A stretch of DNA of 64,000 bases, from the NCBI GenBank assembly GCA_017307355.1, contig JAFKFG010000014.1, forward strand, positions 29,329-93,328. The letters are read 5' to 3'. This DNA comes from Alphaproteobacteria bacterium (GTDB taxonomy: Bacteria; Pseudomonadota; Alphaproteobacteria; Micropepsales; Micropepsaceae). This document shows, piece after piece, positions 34,416 through 44,249 of the stretch (position 1 is its first letter; every line of letters begins with the position of its first letter). The notes under the pieces were generated by a model that saw only the letters and a list, made by a program, of their open reading frames with translations, was not told the origin of the DNA and made no database searches. A program made the position numbers and the translations under genes.

Positions 34416-34517
34416 TCATTGTTGCTGTTGCTGCTGCTGGTGATAGAGCCGTCCCGGCATGGCCACCGGATCGGGTCCGCCAAAATCCTCGGTATTCGCC
34501 AGCGCCTTACCTTGCAT
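34416..34517 (-). CDS. 33-codon ORF ending in seven glutamines (putative)
   Basis: ATG 34517 opens a 33-residue frame (MQGKALANTEDFGGPDPVAM then PGRLYH and seven Gln) that stops at 34416. The stop shares bases with ATG 34419 in an ATGA overlap, the usual form of coupling in this genome. No Shine-Dalgarno is visible, but a TTGACC box lies about 22 bp upstream of the start. It could be a leader peptide or microprotein for the small gene behind it. No family recognised. Confidence 0.35.
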   Translation of the reverse strand: MQGKALANTEDFGGPDPVAMPGRLYHQQQQQQQ

Positions 34518-34576
34518 GGGGGAAGTGTGGCGTTGCAGCAGGGGAGGTCAAGGCCGGAGCGGCCGCCATTTCCGCC

Positions 34577-34613
34577 AAAAAAGAGCGGATGACGAGGCTT
34601 TCGTCATCCGCTC
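34577..34613 (-). terminator. Terminator downstream of hemD
   Basis: Perfect 13-bp stem GAGCGGATGACGA and its complement (34583-34595, 34601-34613) with a 5-nt loop and six T on the minus strand. It sits 107 bp past the hemD stop. The interval 34614-34720 has short dyads (for example around GTATACAATTTGAGGTTGTAC) but no gene I can support. Confidence 0.85.
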
Positions 34614-34720
34614 CAGGCTGGGCCGGCACCCGGGTGCCGGGGGAGGTCCGGGGCCAACCAAGGGGAAGTACTAAGTGCCGTATACAATTTGAGGTTGTAC
34701 TAGCGACCCTTAAGGAGGGT

Positions 34721-35413
34721 TTAAAGGCAGGCCAGAAGTGCGGCCTGATGAGGGGCCGCCGCGATCCTGATGTCCGCGAACGAAAGCCCCCGAAGGGCGT
34801 CCGCAGTCTTGGCGCTGATGCAGACCGCCGTCATCCCGGCGGTGGGCAGCCCGGCCTGCGCCACCCGATCGGCGAAAATCGCGGCGCTGCGGGGAGAGAA
34901 GAACAGGGCGGCCTGGATGGAGCGGTCTTCCAGCGCCCGGACGGCGGTATCCGGCAGCCGCGCGGCGGCATCGACCCGATACAGATTTTCCCGCCGGACG
35001 GTAAAGCCTTTGGCCGCCAGCGCTTCGGCCAGGCCGCCGCCGCTTTCCGCACCCGCGACGTGAAGCAATGCGCCCGCTATGGGATCCGCCCAGCCGGGAA
35101 TGGCATTGGCCAACGCCGCCGCATCGCCCCCGGCATTCCGTATGCGGACAAATCCGGCACGCGCGGCGGCGTCCGCGGTCTGCGGTCCCACCGCGAACAG
35201 GGGCAGATCGCGCGCATCGCTGCGGGCCGCCAGCGCCCGCACGCCATTGGCGCTGGTGGCCAGCACGGCCTGCACCCCGTCAAGCGTCAGCTTCGGGCCA
35301 TCGAATATCTGGACGGTCAGCAGCGGCGCCAGCAGGCCTTCATGCCCCATATCCGCCAAAAGACGGGCGATTTCCGCGCCATCTTCCGCCGGCCTTGTGA
35401 CAAGAATCCGCAT
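34721..35413 (-). CDS. hemD: Uroporphyrinogen-III synthase
   Basis: The product is 230 residues, a two-lobed HemD fold with MRILVTRPAEDGAEIARLL, AVLATSANGVRALAAR, LFAVGPQTADAAARAGF and ALFFSPRSAAIFADRV. It closes hydroxymethylbilane to uroporphyrinogen III in heme synthesis. It is divergent from tsaD, a common alphaproteobacterial order, but hemC, which often lies in between, is absent here. Confidence 0.92.
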   Translation of the reverse strand: MRILVTRPAEDGAEIARLLADMGHEGLLAPLLTVQIFDGPKLTLDGVQAVLATSANGVRALAARSDARDLPLFAVGPQTADAAARAGFVRIRNAGGDAAALANAIPGWADPIAGALLHVAGAESGGGLAEALAAKGFTVRRENLYRVDAAARLPDTAVRALEDRSIQAALFFSPRSAAIFADRVAQAGLPTAGMTAVCISAKTADALRGLSFADIRIAAAPHQAALLACL

Positions 35414-35473
35414 CTCGTTGCATCACTTTCGCAATTGCCGCCGCTGGTCTAAGGGAGACGCTCTTAGCGAGGC

Positions 35474-36556
35474 ATGTGGAATTTGAATAACCTGACGATA
35501 TTAGGCCTGGAAACCAGCTGCGATGAAACCGCCGCCGCGGTGGTGCGCGGGCTGCCGCCGGGGCCGGGGCAGATTCTTTCCAATGTCGTGTTCAGCCAGA
35601 CCGAAGCCCATGCGCCTTATGGCGGCGTGGTACCGGAGATCGCCAGCCGCGCGCACCTGGAAATCCTGGACGGCCTGATCGAACGGGCCCTGGGCGATGC
35701 CGGTATTTCCTTAGATGAGATCGACGCCATTGCCGCCACGGCCGGTCCCGGCCTGATCGGCGGGGTGATGGTGGGGCTGACCACGGCCAAGGCGCTGGCG
35801 CTGGCCAGCGGCAAGCCCCTGATCGCGGTCAATCACCTGGCCGGCCACGCGCTGACGGCACGGCTGACCGACGGCGTGGATTTTCCGTTCCTGCTGCTGC
35901 TGGTGTCGGGCGGTCATTGCCAATTGCTGGCGGCGGCGGATGTGGGAAAATATCGGCTCTACGGCACCACCATGGACGATGCGGTGGGCGAGGCCTTCGA
36001 CAAGACCGCGAAGATATTGGGCCTGCCCTATCCCGGCGGCCCGAATGTCGAAAGCCATGCGGCGCGGGGCAATCCGCGCGCCTATGCCCTGCCGCGTCCC
36101 TTGCTGGGACGGGCCGGAATGGATTTTTCCTTTTCGGGTTTGAAGACGGCGGTGCGCCAGTTGGTGACGCAGAACCAAGTGAATATCGATGATGCCTGCG
36201 CATCGTTCCAGGCGGCGGCAATCGACATATTGCGGGATCGCACGGCCCATGCCCTGGCGCGCTTCCGCGAGGATTTTCCGGACACGCCGCGCCCGGCCCT
36301 GGTGGTCGCCGGCGGGGTTGCCGCCAATGCGGCCATCGGATCGGCACTTGCAAAACTGGCGGACCAGCACGGTTTCGAGATCCGCGTTCCGCCCCCCCGC
36401 TACTGCACGGACAATGCGGCCATGATCGCCTGGGCCGGGCTGGAGCGTTTCGCGCTGGGGGAACGCGATCCGCTCGATGTCAGCCCGAAAGCCCGTTGGC
36501 CGCTGGATGCATCAGGCGACAACCGCCACAGTGGCGAGCGCCAGCAAAGCGCTTAG
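35474..36556 (+). CDS. tsaD: tRNA N6-adenosine threonylcarbamoyltransferase
   Basis: The product is 360 residues with the family hallmarks [16 protein letters not shown], the iron-binding HxxxH in [34 protein letters not shown] and [13 protein letters not shown]. It transfers threonylcarbamoyl to A37 of ANN-decoding tRNAs together with TsaB/E. The last 15 codons overlap the small membrane protein gene on the other strand, so part of the C-terminal tail ([13 protein letters not shown]) may be dispensable. Confidence 0.97.
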   Translation: MWNLNNLTILGLETSCDETAAAVVRGLPPGPGQILSNVVFSQTEAHAPYGGVVPEIASRAHLEILDGLIERALGDAGISLDEIDAIAATAGPGLIGGVMVGLTTAKALALASGKPLIAVNHLAGHALTARLTDGVDFPFLLLLVSGGHCQLLAAADVGKYRLYGTTMDDAVGEAFDKTAKILGLPYPGGPNVESHAARGNPRAYALPRPLLGRAGMDFSFSGLKTAVRQLVTQNQVNIDDACASFQAAAIDILRDRTAHALARFREDFPDTPRPALVVAGGVAANAAIGSALAKLADQHGFEIRVPPPRYCTDNAAMIAWAGLERFALGERDPLDVSPKARWPLDASGDNRHSGERQQSA

Positions 36557-36640
36557 AACGATCAGGGTGCCGTTCAGCGATTCGACGATGAAGCTGCCAA
36601 AATAGCTGCTGGCTTCGACAGGTTTGGAAAGAACGCTCAT
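36512..36640 (-). CDS. Small single-pass membrane protein (42 residues)
   Basis: ATG 36640 is preceded by AAGGAG at ideal distance (AAGGAGTTTCTCATG). The protein starts [20 protein letters not shown], followed by SLNG and a hydrophobic helix to the C-terminus ([18 protein letters not shown]). The strong ribosome site, clear membrane helix and tight size support a real microprotein. It overlaps the tsaD 3' end in convergent orientation. Function unknown. Confidence 0.65.
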   Translation of the reverse strand: MSVLSKPVEASSYFGSFIVESLNGTLIVLSALLALATVAVVA

Positions 36641-36860
36641 GAGAAACTCCTTCGGCAACGCGGTTCCAAAATCACTCCGGAACCTTACGCTGCACTGCAA
36701 TATGGGCAGTGTACGGAGCAAAACAAGAGAAGCTTCTCGCAAGATTGCGCAACATTATTGCGTCAAAATCATAACTAACATATTGTTTTGAAATGATTTT
36801 TATCAAAATCTCCCGGAACCCTCGCTTTTGTGCATTTGCAGCATGGGAGGGTTGCATACC

Positions 36861-37655
36861 GTGAAAATCGCCACCTGGAACATCAATTCGGTGCGCCACC
36901 GGATCAACTTGGTGACCCGCTTTTTGCGCGAGCATCAGCCCGACGTGCTGTGCCTGCAGGAAACCAAGGTGATCAACGAACTCTTCCCCAAGCTGCCCCT
37001 GGCCAAGCTGGGCTATGAGCACCAGGCCATCCATGGCCAGAAGGCCTATCACGGAGTGGCGGTGATCTCGCGCCTGCCCTTCGCCAAGACCGGCACCCAG
37101 GATTTCTGTCGCGAAGGCCATGCCCGGCACATGGGCGTGACGTTCGAGAATGGATTGGAGCTGCACAATTTCTATGTGCCCGCGGGCGGCGACATTCCCG
37201 ATCCCGACAAGAACGACAAATTCGCCCACAAGCTGAACTTTCTGGGCGAGATGGAGCGGGTCTTCGGCAGGCGCAAAGCCCAGCGCAAAAACCCGGTCAT
37301 GCTGGTGGGCGACCTGAATGTGGCGCCGCTGGAAAACGATGTCTGGAGCCACAAGCAGCTTTTGGACGTGGTGAGCCATACGCCGGTGGAGACGCGATTG
37401 CTGGGCGAAGCGCAGGCCGCGTTCGAATGGACCGACGCCACCCGCGCGCTCATTCCGCCGGACCAGAAAATCTATTCCTGGTGGAGCTATCGCGCCGCCG
37501 ACTGGGAAGCGTCGGACAGGGGCCGCAGGCTGGACCATGTCTGGCTCAGCCCCGGACTGAAGGGCGCGCTGAAATCGCAGACCATCCTGAAGAAAATGCG
37601 GGGCTGGCAGAAAGCTTCCGACCATGTGCCGGTGATCGTGGAGTTGGACATATGA
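36861..37655 (+). CDS. xth: Exodeoxyribonuclease III
   Basis: The product is 264 residues from GTG 36861, which has GGAGGG upstream and gives the standard N-terminus VKIATWNINSVRHR; earlier in-frame starts add atypical residues. Metal and catalytic motifs are CLQETK, YHGVAVISR, VGDLNVAPLENDVW, YSWWSYR and the C-terminal SDHVPVIVELD. It acts as AP endonuclease and 3'-phosphatase in base excision repair. Confidence 0.95.
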   Translation: MKIATWNINSVRHRINLVTRFLREHQPDVLCLQETKVINELFPKLPLAKLGYEHQAIHGQKAYHGVAVISRLPFAKTGTQDFCREGHARHMGVTFENGLELHNFYVPAGGDIPDPDKNDKFAHKLNFLGEMERVFGRRKAQRKNPVMLVGDLNVAPLENDVWSHKQLLDVVSHTPVETRLLGEAQAAFEWTDATRALIPPDQKIYSWWSYRAADWEASDRGRRLDHVWLSPGLKGALKSQTILKKMRGWQKASDHVPVIVELDI

Positions 37656-37658
37656 AAC

Positions 37659-37725
37659 GGTCGCGCGGCCGGATGGAAAACCGCTCGCCGCTGCCGCGGC
37701 TCCCACTTTCCCTGGCCGACGCTCC
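37659..37725 (+). repeat. Family C element, copy C3
   Basis: GGTCGCGCGGCCGGATGG to CCTGGCCGACGCTCC, with inner hairpin CCGCTGCCGCGG. It ends one base before the ATG of the histidine phosphatase gene, so it forms that gene's 5' region and would fold over its ribosome site. Confidence 0.8.
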
Positions 37726-38325
37726 ATGAAGCTCGCCCTGCTCCGTCACGGCCCGACTTTGTGGAACGCACAAGGCCGCATCCAGGGCCACACCGACATT
37801 CCTTTGAGCGACGACGGCATCGAAAAGATGCGGGGGCTTCTTCCGCCGCCGCCTTTCGGCGAGGCACGCGTCTTCGTCAGCACCTCGCGCCGCGCCCGCC
37901 AGACCGCCGAAGCCTTGGGCCTCATCGACGCGACCTGGGACGCGCGGCTGATGGAGCAGAATTGGGGCGACTGGGAAGGCCTCAGCCGCGCGGCCATCCT
38001 GGCCCGCGATGGCGAGGATGCATTCCGCCGGGCGGGTTCCGAACAGGGAGACGCGTTCCGGCCGCCCGGCGGCGAATCCACGGCAGAACTGCATGCGCGG
38101 GTGGCGGCTTTCCTGAACGATGTGGCGCGCCAGGAGCGCGACGCCATCGCGGTGGCGCATCTGGGTGTTTTGCGCGCGGCCTATACCTTGGCGACGGGAT
38201 GGGACATGGCGATGCCGATGCCGCCCGACCTGGACGTGTCCAAGGTGCTGATTTTGAATCTGACGCCCGAAGGCGTGCCCAGTTTGCACGCCTTGAATGT
38301 GGATCTTATTCCCAGAACGGCGTGA
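37726..38325 (+). CDS. Histidine phosphatase family protein
   Basis: The product is 199 residues with the phosphohistidine motif LALLRHGPTLWN (His8) and distal VAHLGVLRA. Other conserved residues lie in STSRRARQTAEAL and MEQNWGDWEG. This is the phosphoglycerate mutase-like superfamily (CobC/GpmB type); the substrate is uncertain. Its start codon directly abuts repeat C3, and its 3' end overlaps the CHAD gene by 20 bp in convergent orientation. Confidence 0.85.
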   Translation: MKLALLRHGPTLWNAQGRIQGHTDIPLSDDGIEKMRGLLPPPPFGEARVFVSTSRRARQTAEALGLIDATWDARLMEQNWGDWEGLSRAAILARDGEDAFRRAGSEQGDAFRPPGGESTAELHARVAAFLNDVARQERDAIAVAHLGVLRAAYTLATGWDMAMPMPPDLDVSKVLILNLTPEGVPSLHALNVDLIPRTA

Positions 38326-39265
38326 TCTTGCGGAACCGCTTCCAGCGCTTCAACGCCTGTTTGGCGATCCGGGGCCGCCGGGCCCGGTACCAGCCCGCCA
38401 CCAGACCTGCCGCATAACGCTCGCCGGGATGGGCGCGCTTGCCGTCGGTTTCCCGCAGCATCGCCGTCATGGCGGCGCGGACATGGGCGATATCATTGAT
38501 CGCGCCCAGATGCTCCTGCAGCCCCCGCAGCTGTTTCACATAGCGGCGGACATTCTTTTTCGGATAAAGCGGCGCGAGAAATTCGGCGGTGTAGCGCAGC
38601 TTCTTGAGCGCGATGCGCAGCCGGTGCAGGTCGCCCTCTTCGCAGCTTTTGGCTTTGCGGCCCCGCTTGACCGCCCGCTTCTGCTGGCGGCCCAGCAGCC
38701 GCGCCGCAACCCGGTCCAGCCTTGTGTCGGGCGACATGGGCAGGCGCGAATGCGCCAGCCCGGCAATGTCTTCCGCCAGGAGGCCAAAATCGGCGCCGTT
38801 GACGCAATCCACCGCCTGTTTCCAGGCGCGGGCGCGCATCTGCTCCATGCGGTCGCGCAAATGGGCAAAGGCTTCGCGGTCGCCTTCCTCGGCGGGGGCA
38901 TCCAGAAGCTGGGTGATGAAGACATCCAGGTCCCGGGCCGGGCCGAGCCGGCTGGACAGGATTTTGGCGCGGCCGCGCAGATCGTCCAGCCATCCCTGCT
39001 GGAACTCTTCCCCGAAGGCTTTCAGCACCACTTCCAGGCGCCGGAGCGCCACGCGCAGCTGATGCAAGCCTTCGACGGAGCGGCCCGCGCGCACGGTGGC
39101 GGCGTTGGCCGTCATCTGCGCCAGGCAATCCGACAAGGTGGCGCGGAAAGCATCTTCCGGCCGCATGGCGCGATTGATGCGCGGCGGCCGCGCCTTTACC
39201 GGCTGGGCCGGCCCCAGGCCACGGCGCGACAAGGAATGAATGGAAGCGGGGCGCGGATCGTCCAT
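38306..39265 (-). CDS. CHAD domain protein
   Basis: The product is 319 residues, helical and rich in Arg/His/Lys with the CHAD repeats (EGLHQLRVALRRLEVVLKAF, DLHRLRIALKKLRYTAEFLA, LRGLQEHLGAINDIAHVRAA). CHAD domains bind polyphosphate through basic helices and often pair with CYTH phosphatases; no CYTH gene is visible nearby. A disordered, basic N-terminal 35 residues precede the domain. Confidence 0.9.
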   Translation of the reverse strand: MDDPRPASIHSLSRRGLGPAQPVKARPPRINRAMRPEDAFRATLSDCLAQMTANAATVRAGRSVEGLHQLRVALRRLEVVLKAFGEEFQQGWLDDLRGRAKILSSRLGPARDLDVFITQLLDAPAEEGDREAFAHLRDRMEQMRARAWKQAVDCVNGADFGLLAEDIAGLAHSRLPMSPDTRLDRVAARLLGRQQKRAVKRGRKAKSCEEGDLHRLRIALKKLRYTAEFLAPLYPKKNVRRYVKQLRGLQEHLGAINDIAHVRAAMTAMLRETDGKRAHPGERYAAGLVAGWYRARRPRIAKQALKRWKRFRKITPFWE

Positions 39266-39397
39266 GGCCGCGAATTTAGGCCGGGCCTCCGCGAATGCAA
39301 GCAGCGTTCAGGCGGCGCGCACCGGAAGCCCGGCTTTGGCCCGCGCCGCTTTCGCACCCGCGCGCGGATGCGCGCCTTAAACAACGCAGGCCGGCCG

Positions 39398-40171
39398 CTA
39401 TACCGGGCGGACCGGGATATGGGCAGCGGCAAGAGCGGCCTTGGCCTGCGCGATACTGGCTTCGCCGAAATGGAAGATCGACGCCGCCAGCACCGCGCTG
39501 GCATGGCCTTCGGTGACACCTTTGACCAGATCGTCCAACGAACCGACGCCGCCCGAAGCGATCACCGGCACATGCACCGCATCGCTGACGGCACGGGTGA
39601 GCGGAATATTGTAGCCGGACTTGGTGCCGTCGCGATCCATGGAGGTGAGCAGGATCTCGCCCGCGCCATACGCCACCAGCTTTTGCGCATGCGCGACCGC
39701 GTCGATGCCGGTGGCGCGGCGCCCGCCATGCGTAAAGACCTCAAAGGGCGGCCCGTTGTGGGCGTGCGTGCCCTGTTTGGCGTCGATCGCCGCGACGATG
39801 CACTGGCTGCCGAATTTCTCCGCCGCCTCGCGCACGAATTCGGGCCGCTCCACCGCTGTGGTGTTGATCGAGACTTTGTCGGCGCCTGCCAGCAGCAGCG
39901 CGCGTATGTCTTCCAGAGTGCGCACCCCGCCGCCCACCGTCAGCGGCATGAAGCAGACTTCCGCCGTGCGCCGCACCACATCCAGCAAGGTGCCCCGCGC
40001 TTCATGGCTGGCGGTGATGTCGAGGAAGCAAAGCTCGTCGGCCCCGGCGGCGTCATAGACGATGGCCTGCTCCACCGGATCGCCGGCGTCGCGCAGCTGT
40101 TCGAAATTGATGCCCTTGACGACGCGGCCGTCCTTCACGTCCAGACAGGGGATTATGCGTACCTTTAACAT
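39398..40171 (-). CDS. hisF: Imidazole glycerol phosphate synthase cyclase subunit
   Basis: The product is 257 residues with [20 protein letters not shown], the catalytic Asp11, [34 protein letters not shown] (catalytic Asp) and [13 protein letters not shown]. With HisH it makes imidazole glycerol phosphate and AICAR. It is coupled to holA by a 1-bp overlap and stands apart from other his genes, with only hisE also in the window (57.6 kb). Confidence 0.97.
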   Translation of the reverse strand: MLKVRIIPCLDVKDGRVVKGINFEQLRDAGDPVEQAIVYDAAGADELCFLDITASHEARGTLLDVVRRTAEVCFMPLTVGGGVRTLEDIRALLLAGADKVSINTTAVERPEFVREAAEKFGSQCIVAAIDAKQGTHAHNGPPFEVFTHGGRRATGIDAVAHAQKLVAYGAGEILLTSMDRDGTKSGYNIPLTRAVSDAVHVPVIASGGVGSLDDLVKGVTEGHASAVLAASIFHFGEASIAQAKAALAAAHIPVRPV

Positions 40172-41199
40172 CAGCGTGCTTTCGCCAGGGCGGCAATGTT
40201 CATGAGCGTGCGGCCGCAGACCGCTTCGGCGGGCACCGCCGTGGTGCGGCTGAGCGCTTCGGCTTCCAATAGCATATCGAGCGCATCCGCCAGCCTTTCA
40301 TCGCTCCAGCGATTGACTTGGGCCTTGAAGGATTGCTCGCGCAGGAAATGGATGGGCGGGCGCTGGCGGCGGATCACCGTCTCCAGGCTTTCTCCGCGAT
40401 TGACGCTTTCGCGCACCGAGGCCAGGCGCTGGAAATGGCCCATGGCGCCGCGCAGGATCTGGGCCACCGAGGCGTCCGCGGTCCAGAGCCGTTCCAGCGC
40501 CAGGTCGAGGCGGGCGAAATCGCCATTGCCCGCCGCATCCGAGGCTTCCTCGGCGCGGGCCTCGGCCTCATCGCCCATCACGGCGCGAACATCTTCCAGG
40601 CTGACGCTTTTCTGGCCTTGGGCGTAAAGCGCCAGCTTTTCCAGCTCGCGGCGCGTGACGCCGCGATCCGAGCCCAGCCGCGACACCGCATCGGCCAAGG
40701 CATCGGGAGCAATCGAAAGGCCAGCGGCGCGCATGGCGTCGCGCACCACGTCTTCCAGATTGCGGGCGGTATCGGCGTAACAAGCGATGGCGGCGGCCTT
40801 GTCGTCGCTTTCGAACAGTTTGCGCAGGCCCGTGCCCTTGGACAGGTCGCCCGCTTCCACCACCACCAGCGTGTCGCTGGTGCGGTCTTCGTCGTCCAGA
40901 AACTGCTCGAACAAATCGGTGAGATTGTTGCCCGCGCCCCGCACCCGGACCACGCGGCGCCCGCCCATCATCGAAATGGCCGCGGCTTCATCGGCCAGCC
41001 GGGCGGGATCGGACAACAAAACGCTTTCGTTGAGATCCGCGACATTGAACGGATCGGTGAGATCGGGAACCACGCTTTTCAGCAGCTTTTCGGCCCGCTC
41101 CTGCACCAGGCCCGCATCGGGACCGAACACCAGCACCACGCGCAATGTCTTGGGCGGATTGGCGGCGAAGCGATCCGCGTCTTGCGTCTTGACGATCAT
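40171..41199 (-). CDS. holA: DNA polymerase III subunit delta
   Basis: The product is 342 residues with the delta-subunit layout: [59 protein letters not shown] and a helical clamp-loader C-terminus ([15 protein letters not shown]). It opens the beta clamp within the clamp-loader complex. It lies between lptE and hisF with 4-bp and 1-bp overlaps; leuS-lptE-holA is a conserved order. Confidence 0.93.
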   Translation of the reverse strand: MIVKTQDADRFAANPPKTLRVVLVFGPDAGLVQERAEKLLKSVVPDLTDPFNVADLNESVLLSDPARLADEAAAISMMGGRRVVRVRGAGNNLTDLFEQFLDDEDRTSDTLVVVEAGDLSKGTGLRKLFESDDKAAAIACYADTARNLEDVVRDAMRAAGLSIAPDALADAVSRLGSDRGVTRRELEKLALYAQGQKSVSLEDVRAVMGDEAEARAEEASDAAGNGDFARLDLALERLWTADASVAQILRGAMGHFQRLASVRESVNRGESLETVIRRQRPPIHFLREQSFKAQVNRWSDERLADALDMLLEAEALSRTTAVPAEAVCGRTLMNIAALAKAR

Positions 41200-41675
41200 T
41201 TGCGCCGGCTGAAGAACACGCCCAGATCCATGCGGATGCGGTCGGCCAGATCGTCGCCGGCGCGGCGATCCGAATCCTGCTGCGCGGCCAAGGTCGAATA
41301 GGGCGAGCTGGAGACGTTGAAGGAGGACAGGCTGGTCTGGGAGCCGCGCGTGATCTCGGTGCCCCGGGCATCGGTCAGCACGTAAGTGGCGGTGATCGTG
41401 TCGTTATAACGGGTGATGGTGGCGTCGTTCTGCAAGGTGACGCCGTTGCTCACCTGATTCAGCGTCAGGGTGAGGTGATAGGCCTTGCCCGCTTCGCGCC
41501 CGTCGGACCCCAGAAGATCGATCAGGGTATTGCGCAAGGTGTAGCCGTCGCGGCCTTCCAGCGGCTCGACATAGATCGATGACAGCTGCGGCTGCAACCG
41601 GGTGTCGTACAGCGGATGGAACCCGCATCCGGAGACGGCGAGACAGGCGGACGCGATGAGCAAAACCCGCTTCAT
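41196..41675 (-). CDS. lptE: LPS-assembly lipoprotein LptE
   Basis: The product is 159 residues with a lipoprotein signal ending in lipobox VSGC (Cys17), then GFHPLYDTR and a two-layer sandwich typical of LptE ([39 protein letters not shown]). It plugs the LptD barrel during LPS export to the outer surface. ATGA overlap with the leuS stop. Confidence 0.93.
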   Translation of the reverse strand: MKRVLLIASACLAVSGCGFHPLYDTRLQPQLSSIYVEPLEGRDGYTLRNTLIDLLGSDGREAGKAYHLTLTLNQVSNGVTLQNDATITRYNDTITATYVLTDARGTEITRGSQTSLSSFNVSSSPYSTLAAQQDSDRRAGDDLADRIRMDLGVFFSRRK

Positions 41676-44218
41676 ACCACGATGTTAACAATTCGATTGG
41701 GTACGTAAATGATCTTTTTTAGCGGCTTTCCTTCCATTGCTCTCACAATAGCATCAAAGGCCAACGCTTTAGCTAGAACCTCTTCTTGGCTTGTTCCGAT
41801 TACTATCTCCATGTTAGCGCGCAATTTTCCATTCACTTGGATCGGAATATTAGCGACGTTCGAAGCAATAATTCCCGGATCAAATTGTGGCCACGGAGCC
41901 TGCGCCGCAAAAGATTCATGCCCCAAAGCTCGCCAGCACTCTTCCGCCAGATGCGGCATCATCGGCGCCATAAGCAGCACTAACGCCTCTAAAGCTTCTC
42001 GTTTAACTGCACCATTATGCTTCTCGTTCAAGCTACCCGTTAGCGTTGCGAGTTCATAAATGGAGGCAACGGCGCGATTGAACCGAAGATTCTGCAGGTG
42101 ATCTGTTATTTCCGCGGTTCTGCGATGAACGACTCGGCGCACTCCTAGCGAATATTCATCCAAGTCAGCCGGAATTTTTGCGCCCGTTGGCGCTAGCCCT
42201 TCTGCAGTGGATACTAGGCGCCAGACCCGCTGGACGAAACGCCAGCAGCCTTCGGCGCCCGCATCGGTCCATTCGATGTCGCGTTCCGGCGGGGTATCCG
42301 ACAGCATGAACCAGCGGATGGTGTCGGCGCCGTAATCGGCAATGATCGTTTCGGGCGCGATCACATTCTTTTTCGACTTGGACATTTTTTCCGACGAGCC
42401 GATTTCCACCGGCGCGTGATTGTCCTTGCGATAGGCCTTGCCCCCTTCCTTCACCACTTCGTCGGGCGTCACCCAGCCATCGGCGTCGCGATAGGTTTCG
42501 TGACAGACCATGCCTTGGGTGAACATGCCCGCGAAGGGTTCCTGAATGCCGATCAGGCCCAGCCGGTTCATGGCGCGGGTGAAGAAACGGGCATAGAGCA
42601 GATGCAGGATCGCATGCTCGATGCCGCCGATATATTGATCCACCGGCATCCAGTAATCGGCCGCGTCCTTGTTCACCGGCTCTCGCGCGTGCGGATCGCA
42701 GAAGCGCGCGAAATACCAGGACGAGTCCGCGAACGTATCGAGCGTGTCGGTGTCGCGATGGGCCGGGCCGCCGCATTCGGGGCAGGTGACATTCTTCCAG
42801 TTAAGGTCGCGATCCAGCGGATTGCCGCTCTTCGAAAAATCGATCTTCTCCGGCAGCAAGACCGGCAGGTCGCTTTCTTTCAGCGCCACCACGCCACACT
42901 TCGCGCAATGGACCATCGGGATCGGGCAGCCCCAGGGCCGCTGGCGCGACACCAGCCAATCGCGCAGCCGGTAATTCACCGTGCGCTCGCCGATGCCCGC
43001 CTTTTCGAGGCGCGCGGCGACTTCGGCTTTGGCCGCTTCCACCGTCATGCCGTCGAGGAATTGTGAGTTCGCCAGCTTGCCGGGACCGACATACGCCTCG
43101 GTGCCGACGGAAAAGGTCTTGGCGTCGGCATCGGACGGCACCACCACCGGAATCACGGAAAGCCCATATTTGCGGGCGAAATCCAAGTCCCGCTGGTCGT
43201 GCGCCGGACAGCCGAAGATGGCGCCGGTGCCGTAGCCCATCAGCACGAAATTGGCCACCATCACCGGCAGCTTCCAGTTGGGATCGAACGGATGGGCGGC
43301 GGTGAGGCCGGTGTCGTAGCCCAGCTTATCCGCCTTCTCGATTTCCGCTTCCGCCGTGCCGGTCTTGCGGCATTCGGCGATGAAATCCTGCAGCTTCAAA
43401 TCCGTCTTGGCCAATTCCTGGGTGAGCGGATGATCGGGGGAGAGGCCGACAAAGCTGGCGCCGAACAAGGTATCGGGCCGGGTGGTGAAAACATCCAGCT
43501 TTCCGCCGTCGGACAAAGTGAACTGGAATTTCAGGCCTTCGCTCTTGCCGATCCAGTTGCGCTGCATGATGCGCACTTTTTCCGGCCACTGGTCCAACGT
43601 ATCCAGCGCGGCCAGCAGTTCTTCCGCGAAGGCGGTGATCTTGAAGAACCATTGCGACAGCTTGCGCCGTTCCACCACCGCGCCGGAGCGCCAGCCGCGC
43701 CCGTCGATCACCTGCTCGTTGGCGAGCACGGTCTGGTCGACCGGATCCCAATTCACGTCCGCTTCGCCGCGATAGACGAAGCCGGCCTTATAGAATTGCA
43801 GGAACAGCTTCTGCTGCTGGTGATAATATTCCGGATCGCAGGTGGCGAATTCGCGCGTCCAGTCCAGGGATAGGCCCAGCATCTTCAGGCCTTCGCGCAT
43901 ATGCGCGATATTCTCATAGGTCCAGTCGCGGGGGCTTACGCCCTTGTCGCGCGCCGCGTTTTCTGCGGGAAGACCGAAGGCATCCCAGCCCATCGGATGC
44001 AGCACATTATAACCTTGGGCGCGGCGGAAGCGGGCGATGACATCGCCCATCGTGTAATTGCGCGCATGGCCCATATGGATGCGCCCCGACGGATAGGGGA
44101 ACATCTCCAGCACATAGCATTTGGGCTTGTCGCCATGCTCGGGGGTCTTGAACAGCTGATGCCGTTCCCATTCGCTCTGCCAGTGTTTTTCGGATTCCTT
44201 GGCGTTGTAACGCGCCAT
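41672..44218 (-). CDS. leuS: Leucyl-tRNA synthetase
   Basis: The product is 848 residues with HIGH motif [12 protein letters not shown], editing domain ([20 protein letters not shown]), zinc/leucine-specific Cys pairs (CPECGG, CAKCG) and KMSKS motif [15 protein letters not shown], plus the anticodon-binding and C-terminal domains. The protein looks intact. The coding sequence from about 41685 to 42225, the last 180 codons, is near 49 percent GC by hand count, against more than 60 percent before it. It shows many A/T-ending codons (TTA, CTA, GCT, AGA), starting abruptly after the codons for FVQRVW. Confidence 0.97.
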   Translation of the reverse strand: MARYNAKESEKHWQSEWERHQLFKTPEHGDKPKCYVLEMFPYPSGRIHMGHARNYTMGDVIARFRRAQGYNVLHPMGWDAFGLPAENAARDKGVSPRDWTYENIAHMREGLKMLGLSLDWTREFATCDPEYYHQQQKLFLQFYKAGFVYRGEADVNWDPVDQTVLANEQVIDGRGWRSGAVVERRKLSQWFFKITAFAEELLAALDTLDQWPEKVRIMQRNWIGKSEGLKFQFTLSDGGKLDVFTTRPDTLFGASFVGLSPDHPLTQELAKTDLKLQDFIAECRKTGTAEAEIEKADKLGYDTGLTAAHPFDPNWKLPVMVANFVLMGYGTGAIFGCPAHDQRDLDFARKYGLSVIPVVVPSDADAKTFSVGTEAYVGPGKLANSQFLDGMTVEAAKAEVAARLEKAGIGERTVNYRLRDWLVSRQRPWGCPIPMVHCAKCGVVALKESDLPVLLPEKIDFSKSGNPLDRDLNWKNVTCPECGGPAHRDTDTLDTFADSSWYFARFCDPHAREPVNKDAADYWMPVDQYIGGIEHAILHLLYARFFTRAMNRLGLIGIQEPFAGMFTQGMVCHETYRDADGWVTPDEVVKEGGKAYRKDNHAPVEIGSSEKMSKSKKNVIAPETIIADYGADTIRWFMLSDTPPERDIEWTDAGAEGCWRFVQRVWRLVSTAEGLAPTGAKIPADLDEYSLGVRRVVHRRTAEITDHLQNLRFNRAVASIYELATLTGSLNEKHNGAVKREALEALVLLMAPMMPHLAEECWRALGHESFAAQAPWPQFDPGIIASNVANIPIQVNGKLRANMEIVIGTSQEEVLAKALAFDAIVRAMEGKPLKKIIYVPNRIVNIVV

Positions 44219-44249
44219 GCAGCAAGCCTTTCGTTCGTGCCCTTATATT

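Noticed and set aside
32401..34419. A 672-codon antisense frame opposite the FlmG-like gene
   Set aside because: The plus-strand gene has clear TPR and GT motifs. The antisense frame has no family features and reflects high GC third positions. Its ATG at 34419 is more likely the start of the small frameshifted gene.
38297..40168. A 623-codon plus-strand frame across the CHAD and hisF genes
   Set aside because: It spans two well-supported minus-strand genes and the gap between them; composition is that of a shadow frame.
41672..42225. leuS 3' end as a separate foreign gene or insertion
   Set aside because: The reading frame and LeuRS domain order continue unbroken through the composition change, so it is part of leuS.
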